Positions 18,632-26,726 of a DNA stretch of 64,000 bases are shown here, one piece after another (position 1 is the first letter of the stretch; every line of letters starts with the position of its first letter). The notes beneath the pieces were generated by a model that saw nothing but the letters and a program-made list of their open reading frames with translations, did not search any database and was not told the origin of the DNA. The translations under genes were made by a program, and so were the position numbers. The stretch is from Reyranella sp. GTDB taxonomy: Bacteria > Pseudomonadota > Alphaproteobacteria > Reyranellales > Reyranellaceae. Where the stretch lies: the NCBI RefSeq assembly GCF_004297405.1, contig NZ_SCVC01000011.1:62001-126000 (forward strand), written 5' to 3'.

Positions 18632-20010
18632 GCGATCTGCTGTCGAAAGCGGCAACCGCGGGCGAGATCGCGCGTGCGGTCGCGACCCGCAAGGTAAAGG
18701 CCTCCGCCGTCATCGCGGCCGCGTTGGAACGCATCGAGGCGGCCGAGCCGACGGTCAATGCCTTCACCGACATCGTGGCCGAGCGGGCGAAGAAGCGTGC
18801 GGCCGAGATCGACGCCAGCAAACATCATGGGCCACTCGCCGGCGTGCCCTTCGCAGTGAAGAACCTGTTCGACATCGAAGGCCTGCCGACCCGTGCCGGC
18901 TCCAAGATCAATGTCGATGGCCCGAAGGCCGTCCGCGACGGCGCGCTGATCCGCAAGCTCGAAGCGGCTGGAGCGATCCTGGTGGGCGGCCTCAACATGG
19001 GCGAATACGCCTACGACTTCACCGGCGAGAACGCCCACTACGGACCCTCGCGCAATCCGCGGGACCCCTCGCGCATGACCGGCGGCTCGTCGGGCGGGTC
19101 GGGCGCTGCCGTGGCGGCCGGCGAGGTGCCGTTGTCGCTGGGCTCCGACACCAATGGCTCGATCCGCGTGCCGTCTTCGTTGTGCGGACTGTTCGGCCTG
19201 AAGCCGACCTATGGGCGGCTGAGCCGCGCCGGGTCGTTTCCCTTCGTCGATTCCTTGGATCACCTGGGGCCGATCGCACGCTCGACCGAGGATCTGGCGC
19301 TGTCATTCGACGCCATGCAGGGGCCCGATCCCGACGACCCGGTCTGTACCCATATGCCCGCCGATCCGACGCTGCCGCATCTCGGCGAGGGCCTGGAAGG
19401 GCTGCGCATCGCCATTGCCGGCGACTACTTTGCGAAGGGCGGCGAGCCTGAGGCCTTCGAGGCCGTGGCGACAGTGGCTAAGGCGTTGGATGCCGATAAG
19501 ACCGTCGTGCTGCCGCAAGCGGCGGCGGCGCGGGCGGCAGCCTATGTGATCACCGCCATGGAAGGCGCGCAGCTCCACCTGCCGCGATTGAAAGCGCGTC
19601 CGCAGGATTTCGATCCCGATACGCGCGAGCGCTTCATGGCGGGCGCCCTGCTGCCGGGCTCGTGGTACGTAAAGGCGCAGCGCTTCCGCCGGCATTACCG
19701 CGCCAATGTGCTGAAGCTCTTCAGCGAGGTCGACATCGTGCTGGCGCCGGCGACGCCCTGCACCGCGCCCAAGCTCGGTCAGATCATGATGACGCTGGGC
19801 GGCGTCGAGCTGCCGGTGCGGGCCAGTCTCGGCCTGTTCACACAGCCGATCTCCTTCATCGGCTTGCCCGTCGTGATGGTGCCCCTGCAGCGCCGCCGCG
19901 GCCTGCCGATCGGCGTCCAGCTCATCGCCCGACCCTATAACGAGAAGGCTGCCCTGCGCGTCGCGGCCTTCCTGGAAAAGCAAGGTGTCGCCAGCGCGCC
20001 GCCCGCCTGA
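18628..20010 (+). CDS. atzE: AtzE-family amidohydrolase (amidase signature)
   Basis: Amidase-signature enzyme of 460 residues. The Ser-Ser-Lys triad is visible: Lys near 78 (VPFAVKNLFD), Ser near 154 (TGGSSGGSGAAVAAG) and the nucleophile Ser near 178 (SDTNGSIRVPSS). Its pairing with an AtzG-like gene places it in the AtzE group, whose studied members hydrolyse 1-carboxybiuret to allophanate-level products in s-triazine/biuret breakdown. No biuret or cyanuric acid hydrolase is next to it, so it may act on another carboxylated urea-like compound. The urease and urea transport genes lie about 10 kb downstream and would use released urea or ammonia, but that link is an inference. Confidence 0.82.
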   Translation: MSDLLSKAATAGEIARAVATRKVKASAVIAAALERIEAAEPTVNAFTDIVAERAKKRAAEIDASKHHGPLAGVPFAVKNLFDIEGLPTRAGSKINVDGPKAVRDGALIRKLEAAGAILVGGLNMGEYAYDFTGENAHYGPSRNPRDPSRMTGGSSGGSGAAVAAGEVPLSLGSDTNGSIRVPSSLCGLFGLKPTYGRLSRAGSFPFVDSLDHLGPIARSTEDLALSFDAMQGPDPDDPVCTHMPADPTLPHLGEGLEGLRIAIAGDYFAKGGEPEAFEAVATVAKALDADKTVVLPQAAAARAAAYVITAMEGAQLHLPRLKARPQDFDPDTRERFMAGALLPGSWYVKAQRFRRHYRANVLKLFSEVDIVLAPATPCTAPKLGQIMMTLGGVELPVRASLGLFTQPISFIGLPVVMVPLQRRRGLPIGVQLIARPYNEKAALRVAAFLEKQGVASAPPA

Positions 20011-20140
20011 GGAGGCACTTCTGCGACGTCGGTTTGCAGGCGAGCCACACTTGGATGCGCACGCCTGACGGCTGGCGTATCGTGGCAATGCACGTCTCGC
20101 TTCTCGGTGAGACGACGCCCGATGAAGAGCTGGGGATGCC

Positions 20141-21118
20141 TTGAAACTTCTTCTCACTCATGTGCCTCAGGCGCGGCGGCAGTATTATGGTCCACGGGCG
20201 CTCAAGCGGCTGCAGGAGCTGGTCGACGTCGTGTTGCACGAAGGCGATGCGCCGCTCGATTCCGCTGGCGTGATCGCCATGGCGCGCGGTACGGCCTTCA
20301 TCATTGCCGATCGCTCCACACCGGTGCCTGCCGAGGTCTTTGCCGGCCTGCCGGGACTCAAGGTCGTGATGCGCAGCGCCATCGACATCCGCAACATCGA
20401 CGTAGCGGCAGCATCAGCGGCCGGCGTGCTGGTCACCCATGCCGAAGCAGGCTTCGTGAAGTCAGTGGTCGAGCTGACCCTGGGGTTCCTGGTCGATCTT
20501 TCACGCGGCATCTCGCGTGCTGCGGCGGACTATCACGCGGACCGGATGCCCGAGATCAAGGTCGGCCGGCAGTTGAGCGGTGCCACCGCAGGCATCATCG
20601 GCTATGGCCGCATCGCACGCGATCTCGCGCCGTTGTTGGCCCAGATGGGCATGACGGTGCTGATCGCCGATCCCTATGCCCAGGTCGACGACCGACGTTT
20701 CCAGAAGCTGCCTCAGGATGAGCTGTTGGCGGGTGCCGATTACGTGATCTGCCTCGCCATCGCCAATGAGGAGACCGAGAACCTCCTGGGCGCGGCGGCG
20801 TTCGCACGCATGAAGCCGGACGCCTTCTTCATCAACATGTCGCGCGGCAACCTGGTGGACGAGGCGGCGCTCGCGCGGGTGTTGGAAGAGGGCCGGATCG
20901 CCGGCGCCGCCATGGATGTCGGTCGCGCACCGGACCAGATGCCCTCGCCGGAGCTGGCGCGTCTGCCCAATGTCATCGCCACGCCGCATATCGGTGGCCT
21001 GACGCCACCCGCCAGCGAAAGCCAGGCGATGGATACCGTCCGGCAGGTCGAGGCGCTGGTGAAGGGCGAGGTGCCGCCGGGCGCGGTCAATCTCGCGAAC
21101 TGGTCACGGCGGGGTTGA
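20141..21118 (+). CDS. D-isomer specific 2-hydroxyacid dehydrogenase
   Basis: NAD-dependent dehydrogenase of 325 residues. The start is TTG, with GGGGA a few bases upstream; nearby ATGs are in other frames. The nucleotide-binding motif is IIGYGRIARDLAPLLAQMGM near residue 150. The family catalytic Arg lies in LVTHAEAGFVKSVVELTLG to SRGNLVDEAALA, the Glu region near residue 250, and the catalytic His in TPHIGGLTPPA near 290. It interconverts a D-2-hydroxyacid and a 2-oxoacid; the substrate is unknown. It stands 130 bases after the atzE-type gene, so co-transcription is possible but not evident. A second, distantly related enzyme of this family follows on the opposite strand. Confidence 0.85.
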   Translation: MKLLLTHVPQARRQYYGPRALKRLQELVDVVLHEGDAPLDSAGVIAMARGTAFIIADRSTPVPAEVFAGLPGLKVVMRSAIDIRNIDVAAASAAGVLVTHAEAGFVKSVVELTLGFLVDLSRGISRAAADYHADRMPEIKVGRQLSGATAGIIGYGRIARDLAPLLAQMGMTVLIADPYAQVDDRRFQKLPQDELLAGADYVICLAIANEETENLLGAAAFARMKPDAFFINMSRGNLVDEAALARVLEEGRIAGAAMDVGRAPDQMPSPELARLPNVIATPHIGGLTPPASESQAMDTVRQVEALVKGEVPPGAVNLANWSRRG

Positions 21119-21139
21119 AAAGCCCTGCCAGAGGGCCAT

Positions 21140-21334
21140 GTGCGCTACATGCGCACGCCCAAGGACCTGATCGCCGTTCATGTGCCTGCCGAGGATCTGG
21201 GTGACTATAACCTCACCCAGTGCGGCTGGTATGCCATGGACGATGGCGACCACGTCATCCTCGGGCCCTTCGAAAGCCTCGCCCAGTGCGACCGCGCGAT
21301 CCGCGATCGGCTTCAGGCCACGAAGGACGTCTAG
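21140..21334 (+). CDS. small conserved-looking protein of unknown function
   Basis: Protein of 64 residues that I do not recognise. It starts at GTG (with GAGG 5 bases ahead) or possibly at an ATG three codons later. It is polar, with no membrane segment or signal, and has a central aromatic/aspartate-rich piece (GWYAMDDGDHVILGPFES) followed by a C-terminal helix with one Cys. It begins 21 bases after the dehydrogenase gene on the same strand, so the two are likely co-transcribed. Codon usage matches its neighbours, which supports a real gene. Confidence 0.5.
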   Translation: MRYMRTPKDLIAVHVPAEDLGDYNLTQCGWYAMDDGDHVILGPFESLAQCDRAIRDRLQATKDV

Positions 21335-21355
21335 CCGCCCCTTAGTTCGCTGGTC

Positions 21356-22387
21356 TTAGTTCCCCGGCCCGCGTTCCATCGAGAAGGGCTGCCAGCGCAG
21401 CAGGCTGGACTTCTCCAGCACCATGGGATTGACGCAGGCGCGCGGCCACTTGCCGCCGAGCACCAGCGACAGCTCCGCGCCAACGCGGCGCTTGCGGGCG
21501 AGGTCGAAGCGGTTCGAGGCCGAGGCGACGTGCGCCGTCAGGATCACATTGTCCATCCCGAGCAGCGGATTGTTGTGGCCGACCGGCTCGGTCTCCAGCA
21601 CGTCGAGGCCGGCGCCGGCGATCCAGCCTTCCTGCAGCGCCTTGATCATGGCGGCCTCGTCGACGGTCGAGCCACGGCCGGTGTTCACGAACAGCGACGT
21701 CTTCTTCATCAGGCGGAAGTTGCGCTCCTTCATCATGTGGTGCGCGTCCTTGGTGCCGGGCGCGTGCATGCTGACGATGTCGGAGCGCTGCAGCAGCTCG
21801 TCATAGCCGACCGGCTGCACGCCGTACTCGGACATGACCAGCTCCTCGATATAGGGATCGTAGGCCAGCATCTGGAAGCCGAAGGGCGCCGCGCGCTTGG
21901 CGACGGCGCGGGCGACATGGCCGAAGGAGATGAAGCCTAAGGTCATGCCCATGAGGCGCGGGAACTCGTAGAGCATCGGCCGCGCCTTGGCCCAATCACC
22001 CTTGCGCACCATCTGGTCCTGCACGACCAGCCGCCGCCAGCTCGCCAGGATCAGGGTCATGGCGTGGTCGGCCACTTCCTCGATGAAGGTGTCGGGCACG
22101 TTGGTGACCGGAATGCCGAGCTTGGTCGCGACATCGACATCGACCGAATCGACGCCGACGCTGCCCAGCGACACAACTTTCAGCTTCTTGCCAGCCTCGA
22201 TCACCTTGGCGGTGATGCGTGGGCGGCCCTTGCCGTAGATCGCGTCGGCGTCGACCACTGCCTTGGCAAGATCGTCCTCGCTGCCCGAAACCTCGACGAT
22301 TTCCGCGCCGATCCCCGCCAGAGTCTCCATTTCCAGGGAATGGTCCGAACTTCCTGGGCCGGTCGTCACGATCTTGAAACGCGCCAC
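21356..22387 (-). CDS. D-isomer specific 2-hydroxyacid dehydrogenase
   Basis: NAD-dependent dehydrogenase of 343 residues. The open frame extends further upstream, but the natural start is GTG at 22387: it follows a GAGGAG element by about 8 bases and begins the ARFKIVTTGPG segment. The Rossmann part is MGMTLGFISFGHVARAVAKR, noteworthy because the usual GxGxxG reads GFISFGHVA. Downstream are FVNTGRGSTVDEAAMIKAL and the catalytic His region LTAHVASAS. It is only distantly similar to the enzyme at 20141. It is divergent from the sulfatase gene with 72 bases between. The substrate is unknown; the shifted Rossmann glycines suggest a CtBP-like or reductase subgroup. Confidence 0.83.
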   Translation of the reverse strand: MARFKIVTTGPGSSDHSLEMETLAGIGAEIVEVSGSEDDLAKAVVDADAIYGKGRPRITAKVIEAGKKLKVVSLGSVGVDSVDVDVATKLGIPVTNVPDTFIEEVADHAMTLILASWRRLVVQDQMVRKGDWAKARPMLYEFPRLMGMTLGFISFGHVARAVAKRAAPFGFQMLAYDPYIEELVMSEYGVQPVGYDELLQRSDIVSMHAPGTKDAHHMMKERNFRLMKKTSLFVNTGRGSTVDEAAMIKALQEGWIAGAGLDVLETEPVGHNNPLLGMDNVILTAHVASASNRFDLARKRRVGAELSLVLGGKWPRACVNPMVLEKSSLLRWQPFSMERGPGN

Positions 22388-22459
22388 GTGTTGTCTCCTC
22401 GGTCGATTTGACGGCACTCTAGCGCAATCACGCGCCCTTCCAACCTCGGTGATCTTGAA

Positions 22460-23992
22460 ATGCCTGCGCCCAAGAACGTTTTGCTCATCGTCGTCGACCA
22501 GTGGCGTGGTCTGATGCTGCCCAAGCTGGGCGCAGACTATCTGAAGCTGCCCAACATCGACCGGCTGTGCGCCGAGGGCGTGACGTTCCGCAATCATTTC
22601 ACCCAGGCAGTCCCCTGTGGACCGGCACGCGCGAGCCTCCTGACCGGTCAGTACGTGATGAATCATCGCGCGGTGCAGAACACCATTCCGCTATCGCTGC
22701 GCTTCACTAACCTCGCCCACGAACTGCGGCGTGGCGGCTACGACCCGGCACTGGTGGGCTACACCACCACCACGCCCGATCCGCGCCACACCGCACCCAG
22801 CGATCCGCGCTTCTTCGTGCTGGGCGACATCATGGACGGCTTCCATTCTGTCGGTGCTTTCGAGAATCGCGACGCTTACTTTGGCTGGGTGGCAGGGCAG
22901 GGCTTCGAGCTGCCGAAGAACCGCGACGATGTCTGGCTGCCGCAAGGCGCGCCGGGCGCCGGTGCCACTGATCGGCCGGCAGTGATCCCCAAGGAACTGT
23001 CGGACACGGCCTGGTTCACCGAGCGTGGCCTCACCTATCTGCGCGGTCGCGCCGGCAAGCCGTGGTTCCTGCATCTCGGATACTACCGGCCGCACCCACC
23101 GTTCATCGCGCCGGCACCCTACAATGCGATGTACCGGCCGGAAGACATGCCGAAAGTGGTGCGCGCGGCGTCGCCTGCCGAAGAAGCGAAGCAGAACGCG
23201 CTGCTCGCCTACTATGTGAACAACATCAACCAGGCGAGCTTCTTCCAGGACGGCAAGGCGAAAGGCTCGGCGATGAGCGAGGCCGAAGTTGCGCAGATGC
23301 GCGCGACTTACTGCGGGCTCATGACCGAGATCGACGATCACCTCGGGCGCGTCTTCGACTACTTGAAAGAAACCGGTCAATGGGACGACACGCTGATCAT
23401 CTTCACCTGCGACCACGGCGAACAGCTCGGTGATCATCACCTCCTGGGCAAGATCGGCTACTTCGACGAGTCCTACCGTATCCCCATGATCGTGCGCGAT
23501 CCGCGGGCCGAAGCGAACGGCGCGCGCGGCAGCATCGTCGAGCGCTTCACCGAGACCATCGACACCATGCCGACCATCCTCGAATGGCTGGACCTGCCGG
23601 TGCCGCGCCAGTGCGACGGCCACTCGCTGTTGCCTTTCTGCGAAGGCGTGACGCCGGCCGATTGGCGCACCGAGGTGCACTACGAGTTCGACTTCCGCGA
23701 CCTGCATTACTCCAAGCCGGAAACGGCGCTCGGCCTGTCGATGGACAAGTGTGCACTGGCGGTCGTGCAGGACGAGGCCTTCAAGTATGTGCATTTCGCG
23801 GCTTTGCCGCCGCTCCTGTTCGACCTGAAGAAGGATCCCGGCCAGTTCGTGAACTGCGCCACCGATCCTGCCTATGCCGCCATTGTCGCCGAGTATGCGC
23901 GCAAGATGCTCGACTGGCGGCTGGGTTACGCCGAACGCACGCTGACCGGCTATCGCGCCACGCCCAAAGGGCTGGAGGTCCGCGCGGCCTAG
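22460..23992 (+). CDS. type I sulfatase (alkaline phosphatase superfamily)
   Basis: Enzyme of 510 residues that hydrolyses sulfate esters (some relatives act on phosphonate or phosphate monoesters). Metal ligand Asp is in IVVDQWRG near residue 13. The formylglycine signature is CGPAR at residues 53-57, followed by ASLLTGQY, so the Cys would be converted by a formylglycine-generating enzyme encoded elsewhere. A second metal motif, FTCDHGEQLGDHHLLGK, lies near 316. There is no signal peptide, so it acts in the cytoplasm. It sits 32 bases before pcaH on the same strand, so an operon with protocatechuate degradation is likely and the substrate may be a sulfated aromatic. This last point is inference. 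Confidence 0.88.
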   Translation: MPAPKNVLLIVVDQWRGLMLPKLGADYLKLPNIDRLCAEGVTFRNHFTQAVPCGPARASLLTGQYVMNHRAVQNTIPLSLRFTNLAHELRRGGYDPALVGYTTTTPDPRHTAPSDPRFFVLGDIMDGFHSVGAFENRDAYFGWVAGQGFELPKNRDDVWLPQGAPGAGATDRPAVIPKELSDTAWFTERGLTYLRGRAGKPWFLHLGYYRPHPPFIAPAPYNAMYRPEDMPKVVRAASPAEEAKQNALLAYYVNNINQASFFQDGKAKGSAMSEAEVAQMRATYCGLMTEIDDHLGRVFDYLKETGQWDDTLIIFTCDHGEQLGDHHLLGKIGYFDESYRIPMIVRDPRAEANGARGSIVERFTETIDTMPTILEWLDLPVPRQCDGHSLLPFCEGVTPADWRTEVHYEFDFRDLHYSKPETALGLSMDKCALAVVQDEAFKYVHFAALPPLLFDLKKDPGQFVNCATDPAYAAIVAEYARKMLDWRLGYAERTLTGYRATPKGLEVRAA

Positions 23993-24024
23993 GCGGCCTG
24001 CAGAGCGGGCTGTAAGCTGGGCGG

Positions 24025-24729
24025 ATGAAAGAGGAAACGTATCGCAGGCCCGCGCCGGGCCAAGATCATCCGCCCAACGATTCCCCTGGCTACAAGTCGA
24101 CCGCGCGGCGCGCCCCGAGCCGTCCCGCGGTCGTGCTGCCGCACAGCCTGTCGGAGATCACCGGTCCGTCGCAGCGTGCGGCGCGGTTGGATTCGGGGGA
24201 GAACGACCTGACGCGCCAGCGCATGGGCGAACCGCTCGGTGAGCGCATCATCGTGCAGGGCCGCGTCCTCGATCAGGATGGCAAGCCGGTGCCCGAGGCG
24301 CTGGTCGAGATCTGGCAGTGCAATGCTGCCGGTCGCTATCACCATCCCGGCGACCAGCACGATGCGCCGCTCGATCCGAATTTCTACGGCGGTGGTCGCG
24401 TCCGCGCCGATGCCGACGGCGCGTACAAATTCGTGACCATCAAACCCGGCGCCTACCCCTGGAAGAATCACCACAATGCCTGGCGTCCGGCGCATATCCA
24501 CTTCTCGCTGTTCGGGCCGGCCTTCGCCACGCGCCTGATCACGCAGATGTATTTCCCCAGCGATCCGCTGCTGTCTTTCGATCCGATCTACAATTCGGTG
24601 CCTGAGGGCGCACGGGCGCGCCTGCAGGCGGCCTTCGACATGGAGGCGACGCAGCCGGAATGGGCGCTGGCCTATCGCTTCGACATCGTGCTGCGCGGGC
24701 GCAATGCCACGCCGATGGAGAATGTATGA
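24025..24729 (+). CDS. pcaH: protocatechuate 3,4-dioxygenase beta subunit
   Basis: Iron-containing subunit (234 residues, normal length about 235) of the intradiol dioxygenase that opens protocatechuate to 3-carboxy-cis,cis-muconate. Iron ligands are recognisable: Tyr in GRYHHPGD near 112, Tyr in KPGAYPWKNHH near 152 and the two His of PAHIHFSLFG near 165. The N-terminal 60 residues are the usual arm that packs against the alpha subunit. Its stop overlaps the start of pcaG by four bases. The dioxygenase acts in the cytoplasm and its product feeds the next gene but one, pcaB. Confidence 0.95.
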   Translation: MKEETYRRPAPGQDHPPNDSPGYKSTARRAPSRPAVVLPHSLSEITGPSQRAARLDSGENDLTRQRMGEPLGERIIVQGRVLDQDGKPVPEALVEIWQCNAAGRYHHPGDQHDAPLDPNFYGGGRVRADADGAYKFVTIKPGAYPWKNHHNAWRPAHIHFSLFGPAFATRLITQMYFPSDPLLSFDPIYNSVPEGARARLQAAFDMEATQPEWALAYRFDIVLRGRNATPMENV

Positions 24730-25289
24730 GCCGCGCGCTGACACCGTCGCAGACGATCGGTCCTTTCTATTTCGGCACGATCATCAATGCCTATCGTCAG
24801 GACCTCGCGTCTCAGGGCGTTGCCGGCGAGCGGCTGCAGATCGAACTCAGCCTCCATGACGCCGATGGCGCGATCGTGCCCGACGGCCTGTTCGAGATCT
24901 GGCAGGCCAACAGCCACGGCCGCTACGACCATCCCGATGACCGCCGCAACCTGCCGCTCGATCCGGGCTTCGACGGTTTCGGCCGCGCCTCGACCGACAC
25001 CACGGGCCGCGCGACGTTCAGCACCATCAAGCCCGGTCGGGTGCCGTGGCCAGCGGGTGGCCTGCAGGCGCCGCACATCAATGTCTCGGTGTTCGCGCGC
25101 GGTGTGCTCAACCGGCTGGCGACGCGGCTCTACTTCGAGGGCGATCCCGAGCTTGCCGAGGATCCCGTGCTGAAGTTGGTCGAATCTACGCGTCGCGCCA
25201 CGTTGATTGCCAAACGCGACGCCTCGGGAATCTGGCGATTGCCCATCCATCTGGGCGGAGCGCACGAAACCGTCTTCTTCGACTGCTGA
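24726..25289 (+). CDS. pcaG: protocatechuate 3,4-dioxygenase alpha subunit
   Basis: Structural subunit of 187 residues, paired with the iron subunit just upstream. It begins MSRALTPSQTIGPFY, the standard alpha-chain start, at the ATG overlapping the pcaH stop. The intradiol fold motif IWQANSHGRYDHPDD is present, but the Tyr and second His iron ligands are replaced as is normal for alpha chains (APHINVSVFARG). It ends 4 bases before the pcaB start. No pcaC, pcaD or pcaIJ gene is in the window, so the rest of the beta-ketoadipate route lies elsewhere. Confidence 0.94.
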   Translation: MSRALTPSQTIGPFYFGTIINAYRQDLASQGVAGERLQIELSLHDADGAIVPDGLFEIWQANSHGRYDHPDDRRNLPLDPGFDGFGRASTDTTGRATFSTIKPGRVPWPAGGLQAPHINVSVFARGVLNRLATRLYFEGDPELAEDPVLKLVESTRRATLIAKRDASGIWRLPIHLGGAHETVFFDC

Positions 25290-25293
25290 GCGC

Positions 25294-26598
25294 ATGGCCG
25301 GGCATCTCGTCACGGCGCTGGGCGCTTCGGCGGCAACGGCGGAAGCCTTCTCCGACCTCGCAACCTTGCGTCACATGCTGCGCTTCGAGGCGGCACTCGC
25401 AGACGCTGCGGCGAAGGCGGGGCTCATTCCCAAACGCGCCGCCGTCGTTATCGCCAAGGCCTGCGATCCGTCACTCTACGATCCGGTTTCGCTGGCGGCA
25501 GCCGCACGCCGCAGCGCCACACTCACGGTGCCGTTGGTCAAGGCGCTGACGGAGGAGGTCGCCAAGCGCGACGCCGCCGCAGCGGGCTATGTCCATTGGG
25601 GCGCCACCAGCCAGGACGTCATCGACACGGCGATGGTGCTGCAGCTCGGCGAGGCGCTGCCACCGCTGCTCAAGGCAGCCGACGGCATCGTTGGATCGTT
25701 TGCGAAGCTCGCAAAAGAGCATCGCGCGACGCCGATGCTCGGCCGCACGCTGTTGCAGCCCGCGACGCCACTGGCGTTGGGCCAGAAGATCGCCGGCTGG
25801 GCCTCTGATATCGATCGTGCCAAGCGTCGTCTTGCATTGAGCTTCGCCGAAACCCAGGTCCTGCAGTTCGGCGGCGCCTCGGGCAGCCTCACGGCCCTGG
25901 GTCGCGACGCCGAGCCCGTCATGAAGGCGCTGGCCAAGGCGCTGAAGCTTGCACTGCCGCCGGGTCCCTGGTTCACGCAACGTGTGCGCGTCGCGGCCCT
26001 GGCACAGGATTGCGCGCTCCTGGTCGGCACACTGGCCAAGGCGTCACGCGACATCTCGTTGATGATGCAGATCGAGGTGGGTGAGGCGGCGGAGCCTGCG
26101 GGGCCGGGCCGTGGTGGCTCTTCGACCATGCCGCACAAGCGCAATCCCGTGGGCGCGGCGCTCGTTTTGTCGGCTGCCACACGAGCACCGATGCTGGCGG
26201 CGGCAATCGTTGCGGGGCTCCCTCAGGAGCATGAACGCGCGTTGGGTGGCTGGCAGGCTGAATGGCCCACCATCGCTACCCTCGTCGAGACTCTGGGTTC
26301 GGCGGTCGAGGCGATGGCCGAGGTTGCCGAAGGCCTCACAATCGATCCTGATGCCCTGCAGGCCAACATGGATGCCGCCGAAGCCGCCGTGCTAGCCGAA
26401 CGCGCAACCTTTCTGCTCGCCCGGAAGATCGGCAAGCAGAAGGCCGGTGCGCTGGTCGAGAAGGCTTTGGCTCAAGGCGGTTCGTTCGTCGAGGCGCTTG
26501 GCCAGCTCGACAAGGAGCTGGCCGATGAAGCTGCTCTGTTGGGGTACTCCCCGAAGTTCGTCGATCGCCAGCTGGCGGATCTGAAGCGGAAGCGTTAG
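25294..26598 (+). CDS. pcaB: 3-carboxy-cis,cis-muconate cycloisomerase
   Basis: Enzyme of 434 residues of the fumarase/aspartase superfamily that lactonises 3-carboxymuconate, the step after the dioxygenase. The superfamily signature GGSSTMPHKRNPVGAALV lies near residue 270, and YVHWGATSQDVIDTAM near 105 is the second conserved block. The start at 25294 follows the pcaG stop by 4 bases, so the trio pcaHGB is one operon. The C-terminal domain is about 80 residues shorter than the fumarase one, as in other PcaB proteins. Confidence 0.93.
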   Translation: MAGHLVTALGASAATAEAFSDLATLRHMLRFEAALADAAAKAGLIPKRAAVVIAKACDPSLYDPVSLAAAARRSATLTVPLVKALTEEVAKRDAAAAGYVHWGATSQDVIDTAMVLQLGEALPPLLKAADGIVGSFAKLAKEHRATPMLGRTLLQPATPLALGQKIAGWASDIDRAKRRLALSFAETQVLQFGGASGSLTALGRDAEPVMKALAKALKLALPPGPWFTQRVRVAALAQDCALLVGTLAKASRDISLMMQIEVGEAAEPAGPGRGGSSTMPHKRNPVGAALVLSAATRAPMLAAAIVAGLPQEHERALGGWQAEWPTIATLVETLGSAVEAMAEVAEGLTIDPDALQANMDAAEAAVLAERATFLLARKIGKQKAGALVEKALAQGGSFVEALGQLDKELADEAALLGYSPKFVDRQLADLKRKR

Positions 26599-26726
26599 TT
26601 TATTGGCGGCCGACAAGGCGGCCACCAGTCCGCGGAAAGGGCCCAGCCCGCCTGATCATCATGCCACTGGTCATTCGACCTTTCCTGCCCGCGAGCGGAC
26701 GCCGGGCATTCGGGAAAGGGAGAATC

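Noticed and set aside
20141-21118. Possible phosphite dehydrogenase, since the window has a phn-type importer
   Set aside because: The gene is 34 kb from the importer, next to an amidohydrolase pair, and nothing in the sequence singles out that activity from other D-hydroxyacid dehydrogenases.
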